NCBI RefSeq assembly: GCF_900143095.1
Contig: NZ_FRDA01000005.1
Coordinates: 1 to 64,000, forward strand
DNA: 64,000 nucleotides
From: Pseudomonas asturiensis
GTDB lineage: Bacteria; Pseudomonadota; Gammaproteobacteria; Pseudomonadales; Pseudomonadaceae
Direction: 5' to 3'
Part shown: piece after piece, positions 17,822 through 25,408 of the stretch
Numbering within the stretch: the first letter of the stretch is position 1
How the letters are laid out: each line of letters opens with the position of its first letter
Translations under genes and position numbers: made by a program
Notes under the pieces: model-generated
What the model saw: the letters and a program-made list of their open reading frames with translations, nothing else
Database searches by the model: none
What the model was told of the DNA's origin: nothing

Positions 17822-17938
17822 GCGCTGTTATTGAACGACTGCAACACAGCGCCAGTGTAGGTGTCCCGAATGATTAACTCGCAGTTGTAGCATTGATTGG
17901 TAACACCCTGGTCTCTCTTGTCTCATAAGGAAGCGGTC

Positions 17939-18784
17939 ATGGAACTACTCACGCGGCACTTTATTTCATACGTGGATCAAGCGTTGACGGATGTCGAGGA
18001 CAGGCACCTTGTTTACGCATTAATGAGCGGTTTCCATGCCCATCCAGACAAACTGGACGCCTATTGCGATACCTATACCGAAATGACGTCCAGTCAATGG
18101 ACCGAGTCTTCGCTATGCACCTTCTTTTGCGGCTGGAGAAGCCCGGACGGCGCTGCGCATGCCGTATCGAGCATTATCGTGCGGATTCTTCAGGAGTCCG
18201 AGTCATTGAGTGACGACGCCAAACTGCAGATGCTCGCAGCGGCTCGGCACTGTGGGGAAATCATCGTCGAAGACGTAGGCCTCGGCGAAATGCATGGCCA
18301 TCCCCACCACTCCAAACTCTATTACCGCATGGCGTCTGCCATTTGCGGCTCCGATGACTGGCGTCTTCAGGACCGCTTTCTCGACCCTATCACCAAAGAG
18401 TTTTCCAGCTGGGTAGGCCAGACACGGCCCTTGGCACCCAACCTCATCGAAGCGCTTGAAATGATGGCGATGACGGAGCTGTTCAATACCGGCGAGTACA
18501 ACCTCATGACGCCGATGTGGAAGCAGTGGCTCAGGGAGGTCCGCGGTTATCCCTCCGGCGAGGCCAATCGGGTTGCCGCCTTCCTCAGCGTTCACTGCGG
18601 AAGTGTCGAGGCCCGGCATTTCAAACATGCGGCAGAAGCCCTGAAACTCTACGCCAGCGCCACGGAGCAGCCCATCAACTATCGACGTATCGAGCGCCTG
18701 TCCCGGGAGTATGTGACCCGAGCCTGCGAGCACCTCGGCAAGATGGCGTCTGTCCTGAAAAGCGAAATGCCCGCCTGGGATTAA
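17939..18784 (+). CDS. heme-oxygenase-like diiron oxidase (HDO) 2
   Basis: The 281-residue protein is a paralogue of the HDO at 14235-15059. The candidate metal ligands appear at near-identical positions: E111/D112 and H124 (VEDVGLGEMHGHPHH), E180 and E186 (TELFNTGE), H219, E224, H227 and H230 (VHCGSVEARHFKH). The conserved KLYYRMASAICG matches DLFYNMATPLCG of HDO 1. AAGGAAG lies 6 bases before the ATG. Two HDO proteins in one pathway recall fluopsin C biosynthesis, where two such enzymes act in sequence on an amino-acid-derived substrate. Here they may be sequential oxidases or a heterodimer. The reaction is unknown. Confidence 0.82.
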   Translation: MELLTRHFISYVDQALTDVEDRHLVYALMSGFHAHPDKLDAYCDTYTEMTSSQWTESSLCTFFCGWRSPDGAAHAVSSIIVRILQESESLSDDAKLQMLAAARHCGEIIVEDVGLGEMHGHPHHSKLYYRMASAICGSDDWRLQDRFLDPITKEFSSWVGQTRPLAPNLIEALEMMAMTELFNTGEYNLMTPMWKQWLREVRGYPSGEANRVAAFLSVHCGSVEARHFKHAAEALKLYASATEQPINYRRIERLSREYVTRACEHLGKMASVLKSEMPAWD

Positions 18785-18843
18785 GGCCGCCCGCAACCGC
18801 GTTGCCTGACTACCCCCGATAATAAAAAGGAGCCTGGATTCGT

Positions 18844-19734
18844 ATGATGGACATCGACACCCGCCGAACCAATCTGGCCGCGCTGCTGCAGAGCAAGCGT
18901 TGCCTTCGCGTGCTTGAAGCCCATAGCCCGATGTCCGCGTTACTGGCCGAGCGCGCGCGATTTGAACCCACGGCAGGGCAGAGCGTTTCCTACGACGCCA
19001 TCTGGTCAAGCTCGTTGACCGACTCGACCCAGCGCGGACTGCCGGACATTGAAATCCTCTCGCCCAGCAACCGATTGCACGGCATCCGCGAGATTTTCGA
19101 CGTCTGCTCCATGCCGCTGATCTTCGACGCCGACACCGGCGGCAAACCCGAGCACTTCGCAATTCACATCAAAATGCTGGAGCGCGCTGGCGTCTCGGCC
19201 GTGGTGATCGAAGACAAGTGCGGCCTCAAGAAAAACTCACTGTTCGGCACCAGCGTCAGCCAGCAACAGGAATCCATCGAAGAGTTCTGCGAGAAAATCC
19301 GTGCAGGCTGCAATAACCGCAACAGCGGCGGGCTGCTGATCATCGCACGCTGCGAAAGCCTGATCCTCGGCAAAGGCATGGACGACGCCATCGAGCGCTG
19401 CATGGCCTACGTCGATGCCGGTGCCGACGGCATCATGATTCACAGCCGCGAAAAAGACGGCCAGGAGATCCTCGACTTCGCCAAACGCTTCCGCCCGCAT
19501 TGCCCGCACGTGCCATTGATCTGCGTCCCCACCAGCTACGCCCACCTGCGCTTCGACGTACTGGAAACCGCCGGATTCAACGCCGTGATCTACGCCAACC
19601 ACATGCTGCGCAGCGCCTACCTGGCCATGCGCGACATCGCCGTCGGCATACTGGCAAACGGCCGAACGCTGGAAGTGGAGCCACGCTGCCTGGGGATCGA
19701 TGAAATACTGGATTTGGTGCCGGGGACTCGGTGA
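18844..19734 (+). CDS. pepM: phosphoenolpyruvate mutase (phosphonate C-P bond formation)
   Basis: PEP mutase rearranges PEP to phosphonopyruvate, the entry step of nearly all phosphonate biosynthesis. The 296-residue protein has the isocitrate-lyase/PEP-mutase barrel with the diagnostic loop EDKCGLKKNS (residues 123-132), matching EDK-x5-NS, which separates true mutases from lyases and hydrolases of the superfamily. W54-S55-S56, LPDIE (66-70), FDADTGG (94-100, Mg-binding Asp pair) and ARCES (168-172) fit as well. A Met-Met start at 18844 follows AAGGAG by about 11 bases. The gene ends the aminotransferase-HDO2-pepM unit. No phosphonopyruvate decarboxylase is nearby. Confidence 0.9.
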   Translation: MMDIDTRRTNLAALLQSKRCLRVLEAHSPMSALLAERARFEPTAGQSVSYDAIWSSSLTDSTQRGLPDIEILSPSNRLHGIREIFDVCSMPLIFDADTGGKPEHFAIHIKMLERAGVSAVVIEDKCGLKKNSLFGTSVSQQQESIEEFCEKIRAGCNNRNSGGLLIIARCESLILGKGMDDAIERCMAYVDAGADGIMIHSREKDGQEILDFAKRFRPHCPHVPLICVPTSYAHLRFDVLETAGFNAVIYANHMLRSAYLAMRDIAVGILANGRTLEVEPRCLGIDEILDLVPGTR

Positions 19735-20021
19735 GTGTGATCAGCGACTACCGCAGTCGCTTGAAATCCTGATCCAGGCATCAGACGATTCAGAAACGGG
19801 CCGTGATCCAGTGTCACGGCCACGTCGTCGCATTCAACCCCCTCGAAATACCGGCAAGGCTGAGCGCCACCACCTCATAAGTGAGCGACTGCCGCAGTCC
19901 GAGATTTCCCGCGTCACATTCGTGGGTCCTTACACAATCTCCAGAACGACCAACCCGTCGCTTTACCCATGCTGGCAATCTAGATACTGTTGACGGAATT
20001 TTCCTACAAGGACGTTCCGCA

Positions 20022-21575
20022 ATGCCTTCGCTCAATCAGATTTTCTTCGGTCCGCCCGGTACGGGGAAAACCTACGCCACAGTCGAAGCGACGTTGCAGA
20101 TCCTTGATCAGCCTTTTCTCGCCAGTCACCCAAATGATCGAACAGCTTGGAAGAAGCGGTTTGATGAACTGCTGGACTTAGGCGACGTGCGCTTTGTCAC
20201 GTTTCACCAAAGCTTTAGTTATGAGGACTTTGTCGAAGGACTGCGTGCTTCCACCGATGAGCAGGGCCAGTTGCGTTATGAGGTTGTGCCGGGTGTCTTC
20301 AAAAGCCTGTGCGAGGCAGCTTCTGGCGAGCCGAACGGAAAATATCGAGCATTCAAAGTCGGTGATCGATATGGCACTGGCTATAAAGTGACCCGGGCGA
20401 CCCCTGATGTCGTTGAGATTGAAAAACCCCAAGGCAAACATCTGCCCATTGGCATGAGTCTACTGAACACACTGGCGTCGCACGTAGATGAAGGAACCTT
20501 CACGCTTGAAGAGCTGGGGAATGGTCGGTGGGACAAAAAGGTGCCTGGTTCAATCCTTGATCCGTTTCTAGTGAATGGGTACAAGAATTTCTTACCCTCA
20601 ATGGTCGAGCACATGCTTGGTAAGAATGAAGAGGGTCTGTTTGAGCCGAGCCATCCTCAACAACGCAGCGCCAAAGTCCTGATCATTGATGAGATCAACC
20701 GTGGCAACGTTTCACGCATCTTTGGTGAGCTTATTACGCTTATCGAGCCATCCAAACGAGCGGGGGCAGATGAAGCGTTGGAGGTGACGCTGCCTTACTC
20801 CAAAGAACGCTTCAGTATTCCAGGTAACGTCTATTTGATCGGCACCATGAACACCGCCGACCGGTCACTGGCAGCGATGGATATTGCTCTTCGACGTCGT
20901 TTTACTTTTATTGAAGTGCCGCCTAGCCCTGAGTTGCTAGATGGTGTGGAGGTCGAGGGTGTCGCAATCGACGAGTTGCTGAGCGTGCTGAACCTGCGCA
21001 TTGAGGCGTTGCTCGATCGCGATCACCGCCTTGGACATGCGTACTTCATACCGCTCAAGGATGACACTACGTTGGAGCGGCTAGAGCGTATTTTCCGTGG
21101 CCAAATCCTGCCGCTGCTTCAAGAGTATTTTTTTGAAGATTGGCAGCGCATTCAGTGGGTACTCAATGATCAGCGCAAGGCTCCCGAAGACCGTTTTCTG
21201 ATCCAGCCAATTCGAGACATGGGCGTCTTGTTCGGCGATGCCGTGACCATCAATCAGAACAACGAGCAGTGGGATGTGAACCCCGCTGCGTTCAAAAACA
21301 TCAAGTCGTATCTCGGTGTCATTGACCATACCCTGAACCCCGTCACTTCTTTTCAAGCTGATGATGTGAGGACAGACGGTGTAGATATTCAGCAAGCAGC
21401 CGACGGCCAAATTAAGGTTTATCGCGATGGCAAACGCATCGAACCTGCAAAACCCCTGTTGCGAGAGATAGCCGGTAAGCAGGGTGTTTCAATCTTGTCC
21501 GCTACCGGGACTGAGCTCAACACTCGAAGCCTCGGCCGCAAAATCATTAAATTTCTGAGCGAATCGCAAAGGTGA
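20022..21575 (+). CDS. mcrB: McrB-like AAA+ GTPase of a type IV restriction system
   Basis: McrB-type proteins form the nucleotide-driven motor that, with McrC, cuts modified DNA. The 517-residue protein begins directly with the AAA+ core: Walker A GPPGTGKT (10-17), Walker B VLIIDEINRGN (219-229), the McrB signature GTMNTADRSLAAMD (274-287) and RRRF (291-294). There is no N-terminal DNA-recognition domain. Instead about 200 residues separate Walker A and B, more than in E. coli McrB, so a recognition module may sit at ~101-200, and about 130 extra residues follow the AAA core. AAGGA precedes the ATG at 20022. The DNA is AT-richer than core genes, consistent with transfer. Confidence 0.87.
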   Translation: MPSLNQIFFGPPGTGKTYATVEATLQILDQPFLASHPNDRTAWKKRFDELLDLGDVRFVTFHQSFSYEDFVEGLRASTDEQGQLRYEVVPGVFKSLCEAASGEPNGKYRAFKVGDRYGTGYKVTRATPDVVEIEKPQGKHLPIGMSLLNTLASHVDEGTFTLEELGNGRWDKKVPGSILDPFLVNGYKNFLPSMVEHMLGKNEEGLFEPSHPQQRSAKVLIIDEINRGNVSRIFGELITLIEPSKRAGADEALEVTLPYSKERFSIPGNVYLIGTMNTADRSLAAMDIALRRRFTFIEVPPSPELLDGVEVEGVAIDELLSVLNLRIEALLDRDHRLGHAYFIPLKDDTTLERLERIFRGQILPLLQEYFFEDWQRIQWVLNDQRKAPEDRFLIQPIRDMGVLFGDAVTINQNNEQWDVNPAAFKNIKSYLGVIDHTLNPVTSFQADDVRTDGVDIQQAADGQIKVYRDGKRIEPAKPLLREIAGKQGVSILSATGTELNTRSLGRKIIKFLSESQR

Positions 21576-22843
21576 AAACCACCCTGACGGTTCGTGAATA
21601 TGCCCGGCTTACCACCAGCCATATTCACAGTCCGACCCTGGACATTGCTCAGGTGTCGCCCTCGGCTTTCGATTGGCTCTGTGAACTCAATGCGCGCTTC
21701 AGCAAGGCTGGGGCTGCGTTGGTGCAGATTGAGGATCGTCGATGGCTGAAACTCGATAACTACGTCGGCGCATTGGAAACACCCTGCGGTACGCGCATCG
21801 AGATCCTGCCTAAACACTTTGAAGATGGCGACTGCATCCAGCAAAGCCGTGTCTTGCTAAGGCGCATGATTCAGAAGTCTTTAGACCTCCCGAATCGCAA
21901 AGTCGGCGCAACGGCACTTCAACGTTTTGATGCGCCGTTGACCGAGTGGGTGATGAGCAGCTTTCTCGACGCGCTCGACCACCTCATCAAACGCGGCCTA
22001 CGGTTCGACTATCAGCGCGTTGAAGAAGAGCAACGTTACCTGCGCGGGCAACTGAACACAGCACGTCAGATGCGCCAGCCTCCCGGCCGACAGCATCATT
22101 TCCAAATACGCCATGACGTATTCCTTCCGGACAGAGCAGAAAATCGCCTGCTTAAAACCGCACTTGATATCGTCTGCAAGACCACACAAGACCCAAGCAA
22201 CTGGCGCCTCTCTCATGAACTGCGTTCGATGCTGCTGGAGATTCCTGACAGCCGAGACACTGCACAGGATTTCAAGCAATGGCGTCATGATCGCCTAATG
22301 GCTCATTACCAACCTGTAAAGCCTTGGTGTGAACTGATCATTCAACAGCAAACGCCCTTAGCGGTTGCAGGGGAGTGGCAAGGTATGAGCTTGCTATTTC
22401 CGATGGAGAAGCTGTTTGAGCGTTATGTAGCTGCCTGTTTGAGGGACTCTTTGCCGGCTGATGCAACGTTGTATGTGCAACCCAGCAGCGAGTTTTTGTG
22501 TACGCATCAAGGAAAGAAGGTTTTTCAGCTTAGGCCTGATTTGATGATCACCCAGGGTGAGAAAAAATGGGTGCTTGATACCAAATGGAAGCGTCTGGAT
22601 GGTGAGCCTGGCAGAAAGAATTACGGTTTGAATCAAGACGACTTCTATCAAATGTTGGCTTATGGGCAGAAGTATTTAGGGGGGCAGGGTGAGTTGGTCT
22701 TGGTTTATCCAATGCGGGTTTCGTTTCAAAAGGCGTTATCCAGGTTTGAATTTTCGCATGAATTGAAACTCTGGGTATTACCGTTCGATATTGAAACAGG
22801 GCGTATTGTGTGGGGCTCTGATACATGCATTAAAGAAGATTGA
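21572..22843 (+). CDS. mcrC: McrC-like endonuclease subunit
   Basis: McrC supplies the nuclease of McrBC systems. The 423-residue protein has an N-terminal McrC region (WLCELNARFSKAGAALVQIE, then GTRIEILPKHF) and a C-terminal PD-(D/E)xK nuclease core: LRPDLMI with the catalytic Asp, then VLDTKWKRL with D-x-K. The GTG start overlaps the mcrB stop (GTGA), so the two are translationally coupled, as usual for mcrBC. The pair ends at a strong bidirectional terminator. It sits between the phosphonate-type cluster and nrdB, a likely defence-gene insertion point. Confidence 0.88.
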   Translation: MKTTLTVREYARLTTSHIHSPTLDIAQVSPSAFDWLCELNARFSKAGAALVQIEDRRWLKLDNYVGALETPCGTRIEILPKHFEDGDCIQQSRVLLRRMIQKSLDLPNRKVGATALQRFDAPLTEWVMSSFLDALDHLIKRGLRFDYQRVEEEQRYLRGQLNTARQMRQPPGRQHHFQIRHDVFLPDRAENRLLKTALDIVCKTTQDPSNWRLSHELRSMLLEIPDSRDTAQDFKQWRHDRLMAHYQPVKPWCELIIQQQTPLAVAGEWQGMSLLFPMEKLFERYVAACLRDSLPADATLYVQPSSEFLCTHQGKKVFQLRPDLMITQGEKKWVLDTKWKRLDGEPGRKNYGLNQDDFYQMLAYGQKYLGGQGELVLVYPMRVSFQKALSRFEFSHELKLWVLPFDIETGRIVWGSDTCIKED

Positions 22844-22888
22844 TTGCGCTGTGGCGGGTCTGACGAGCGATTGCGTTCTTTCTTAACT

Positions 22889-22921
22889 AAAAAGCCAGGC
22901 AGCTTCCGCTCCTGGCTTTTT
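22889..22921. terminator. bidirectional terminator between mcrC and nrdB
   Basis: AAAAAGCCAGG and CCTGGCTTTTT pair with an 11-base loop. Flanking A- and T-runs make it a Rho-independent terminator for the converging mcrBC and nrdB transcripts. Confidence 0.9.
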
Positions 22922-22948
22922 CATTACCGCTGGCTCAAAGCCGGACTA

Positions 22949-24196
22949 TCAATCCCAGCTCAACGCCCCACCTGTCTGATACTCAATCACCCGAGTCTCG
23001 AAGAAGTTCTTCTCTTTCTTCAAGTCCATGATCTCACTCATCCATGGGAACGGGTTGGTGGTACCTGGGTACTCTTCCTTCAAGCCGATCTGGCTCAGGC
23101 GACGGTTGGCGATGAACTTGAGGTAGTCCTCCATCATGGCCGCGTTCATGCCCAGTACGCCGCGTGGCATGGTGTCACGGGCGTATTCGATTTCCAGCTG
23201 GGTGCCTTGCAGGATCATCTGCGTGGCTTCTTCTTTCATCTCGGCATCCCACAGGTGCGGGTTTTCGATCTTGATCTGGTTGATCACGTCGATGCCGAAG
23301 TTCAGGTGCATGGATTCGTCGCGCAGGATGTACTGGAACTGCTCGGCGACGCCGGTCATCTTGTTGCGGCGGCCCATGGACAGGATCTGGGTGAAGCCGC
23401 AGTAGAAGAAGATGCCTTCCAGTACGCAGTAGTAGGCGATCAGGTTGCGCAGCAGTTCTTTGTCGGTGTCGACGGTGCCGGTTTCGAACTTCGGATCGGA
23501 GATCGAACGGGTGTACTTCAGGCCCCAGGCGGCTTTTTTCGCGACCGATGGAATCTCGTGGTACATGTTGAAGATCTCGCCTTCATCCATGGCCAGCGAT
23601 TCGATGCAGTACTGGTACGCGTGGGTGTGGATCGCCTCTTCGAAGGCCTGGCGCAGGATGTACTGGCGGCACTCCGGGTTGGTGATCAGGCGGTACACGG
23701 CCAGTACGAGGTTGTTGGCAACCAGCGAGTCAGCGGTGGAGAAGAAGCCCAGGTTGCGCATGACGATGCGGCGCTCGTCGTCGGTCAGGCCTTCCGGGTT
23801 TTTCCAGAGGGCGATGTCGGCGGTCATGTTGACTTCTTGCGGCATCCAGTGGTTTGCGCAACCATCCAGGTACTTCTGCCAGGCCCAATCGTACTTGAAT
23901 GGTACGAGCTGGTTCAGGTCGGCGCGGCAGTTGATCATCATCTTTTCGTCAACGGCAACGCGAGCGCTGGCGCCTTCGAGTTCGGCCAGACCTTCGGCGA
24001 CGTCCAGTGCGTCCAGCGCTTTCTTGGCGCGGATCAGTGCAGCGGAGTCGTTGGCGGTAACGGCGCGGGCTTCTTGAGCCGCAGCACCACCGGCGCTGTC
24101 GAGGCGATCCATGTTGGCCTCGTTGGCGTGACCGGCGTTGGTCGCTTTAGCGACGACTTCGCCGTCTTCTTTATCGAATTCGTCCCAGCTCAGCAT
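22949..24196 (-). CDS. nrdB: class Ia ribonucleotide reductase small subunit
   Basis: NrdB houses the diiron-tyrosyl radical that starts reduction of ribonucleotides on NrdA. The 415-residue protein shows E-x2-H-x3-Y within [15 protein letters not shown], matching the iron ligands and radical Tyr of the E. coli enzyme, and the second ligand pair in [14 protein letters not shown]. The C-terminal tail ([11 protein letters not shown]) would dock on NrdA. In this genome type nrdB and nrdA are separate genes, 1.2 kb apart, with a small antitoxin-like gene between them. Confidence 0.97.
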   Translation of the reverse strand: MLSWDEFDKEDGEVVAKATNAGHANEANMDRLDSAGGAAAQEARAVTANDSAALIRAKKALDALDVAEGLAELEGASARVAVDEKMMINCRADLNQLVPFKYDWAWQKYLDGCANHWMPQEVNMTADIALWKNPEGLTDDERRIVMRNLGFFSTADSLVANNLVLAVYRLITNPECRQYILRQAFEEAIHTHAYQYCIESLAMDEGEIFNMYHEIPSVAKKAAWGLKYTRSISDPKFETGTVDTDKELLRNLIAYYCVLEGIFFYCGFTQILSMGRRNKMTGVAEQFQYILRDESMHLNFGIDVINQIKIENPHLWDAEMKEEATQMILQGTQLEIEYARDTMPRGVLGMNAAMMEDYLKFIANRRLSQIGLKEEYPGTTNPFPWMSEIMDLKKEKNFFETRVIEYQTGGALSWD

Positions 24197-24928
24197 GGTG
24201 ATGAGGCTCCCGCTTGAGGATCGCCGTAGCGACCGTGGTTAGATTTTAAGGTGTGAAGTGCCCACGTCGTCAGGTCGAAAACGCAGGTACTGAAAATTGA
24301 GGCTTTCTTGTGATGCTGCGATTGACCGGTTAGGGCCTCGCCGGTCGTCCGCTCGGTTTGCTGCCGTGGCAAAGCCCTGCAGGCGAGCAAAGCGATTGAT
24401 CTGGATAGCTTTGAGGTGATGCAATTTTGCTGGTGAAAATTGTCATTCGAGTACCCTGAAGCGAGCGCGGGATTATACAGATTTTGCCCGACACTTGTTG
24501 ACCCGAAAGTAGATTTCGGCGGGTGATTCACGCTTTTTTCTCTTCAGCTTCGGCATCGCTTTCCACCTTGCCGAAAACAGCAGGAAATTCAGCTGAATCC
24601 CTTATCTAGTGTTTTTTAAATTTAGAAACGCAGGATATAGTGCTTGCCGGTTTTGGGCAACTGGCTGCGTTGCCGCATATAAATGGCCTTTTCACTGATT
24701 GGTAACGGGCAGATTTCTTCCGCGCTACGGCCACTGGGCTTCTCGGCGTGATGAGAGTTTCGCGGGGATGATTTGGGGGCTGGTTCGGCGCTGATTTTTG
24801 CTGTGGATTTATGCGTGAGTCGACGAGCGGTTTACTCGCAGTTGCTGCAGGGAAGCTGATTTGGGATCCGCTTTTATGATGACGTTCAGGGCAGGATTGA
24901 TTTCGCCGCGATTCTTATACGTTGAGTA
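24197..24928. other. 732-base non-coding region between nrdB and yhfG-like gene
   Basis: This stretch should contain the nrdB promoter (− strand) near 24200-24500. An open frame at 24622-24831 is listed separately. No Fic gene, tRNA or repeat was recognised in it. Confidence 0.5.
24622..24831 (-). other. unexplained open frame, possible gene relic
   Basis: On the − strand a frame of about 70 codons is open and ends at TAA (24622-24624). It reads plausibly as protein near its end (EKAIYMRQRSQLPKTGKHY, then ILRF and stop), but the only ATG is 18 codons before the stop and there is no GTG/TTG start further up. It may be the 3' remnant of a lost gene or chance. I cannot assign it. Confidence 0.2.
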
Positions 24929-25099
24929 TCAGGCCTGCTTATTGCGGTAGATATTCAAAAGTTCTTCGCGGGTCGCAAGAGGTCGCTCGGCATCGAGTGG
25001 CGTGGTGCTATAGCCTTCCAAGCGCAAGCTGGCTGCGTAATTGGATCGGCGTACCTTGGCAAAGTGAGCTTTTTTGGCCTGAATTGAGAGCGTCGGCAT
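24929..25099 (-). CDS. yhfG: YhfG-family small protein (Fic antitoxin type), orphan
   Basis: The 56-residue protein resembles YhfG, the small partner encoded upstream of Fic AMP-transferases (called AntF in P. fluorescens). Family features seen are a basic N-terminal helix (SIQAKKAHFAKVRRSNYAAS), the SLRLEGY motif and a C-terminal helix REELLNIYRNKQ. It normally inhibits Fic-dependent AMPylation of targets such as gyrase. Here no Fic gene follows: the downstream 730 bases before nrdB contain no Fic motif (HPFxxGNGR). The gene is therefore an orphan antitoxin. The ribosome site is weak. The call rests on motif recognition. Confidence 0.7.
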   Translation of the reverse strand: MPTLSIQAKKAHFAKVRRSNYAASLRLEGYSTTPLDAERPLATREELLNIYRNKQA

Positions 25100-25346
25100 G
25101 AATGAGACTCTGTTTTCGTGAAGAGGTGAGTGTAGCTAAAAAATGGGGTGGGTTGGAGGGGGCTTTGTCTGGCTGTTTGATGGTTTAGCGCAGACGGTGG
25201 GGCTCAGTCAGGCATCTTGTTTTCAGACTCAATGGGCCGTCGGGCGTCCCGGGCGGGATGCCAGCGCAGAGCATTGGCACAACCGGAATCATCCAGTGAG
25301 ATGGATTCAGACTCTATTGGCAAGCTCAGAACTCATTCCCCCACTT
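25100..25346. other. intergenic region with a degenerate repeat
   Basis: No gene is seen. Around 25225-25275 the sequence gcgggatgccagcgcagagcattggcac (first part GCGGGATGCCAGCGCAGAGC) resembles a decayed copy of the Pseudomonas repeat that contains cgcggagcgtgggaacgatc. A + strand open frame starting at 25143 runs into the antisense of nrdA and is not credible. Confidence 0.3.
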
Positions 25347-25378
25347 AACAGAAAGCCCCTGAAAAGGGGCTTTCTGTT
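25347..25378 (-). terminator. terminator of nrdA
   Basis: A perfect 14-bp stem, AACAGAAAGCCCCT and AGGGGCTTTCTGTT with a GAAA/TTTC loop, lies about 30 bases past the nrdA stop. The T-rich arm supports intrinsic termination. Confidence 0.85.
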
Positions 25379-25408
25379 TACTGCTGTAAGACGCTCAGAC
25401 GCTCAGCT

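Noticed and set aside
14235..18784. HDO proteins as PqqC, TenA or haem oxygenase
   Set aside because: The paired E/H ligand pattern and the PEP mutase context fit diiron oxidases better; PQQ or thiamin genes are absent.
18844..19734. 2-methylisocitrate lyase or oxaloacetate decarboxylase instead of PEP mutase
   Set aside because: The EDK-x5-NS loop is the mutase signature; lyases carry a KKCGH-type loop.
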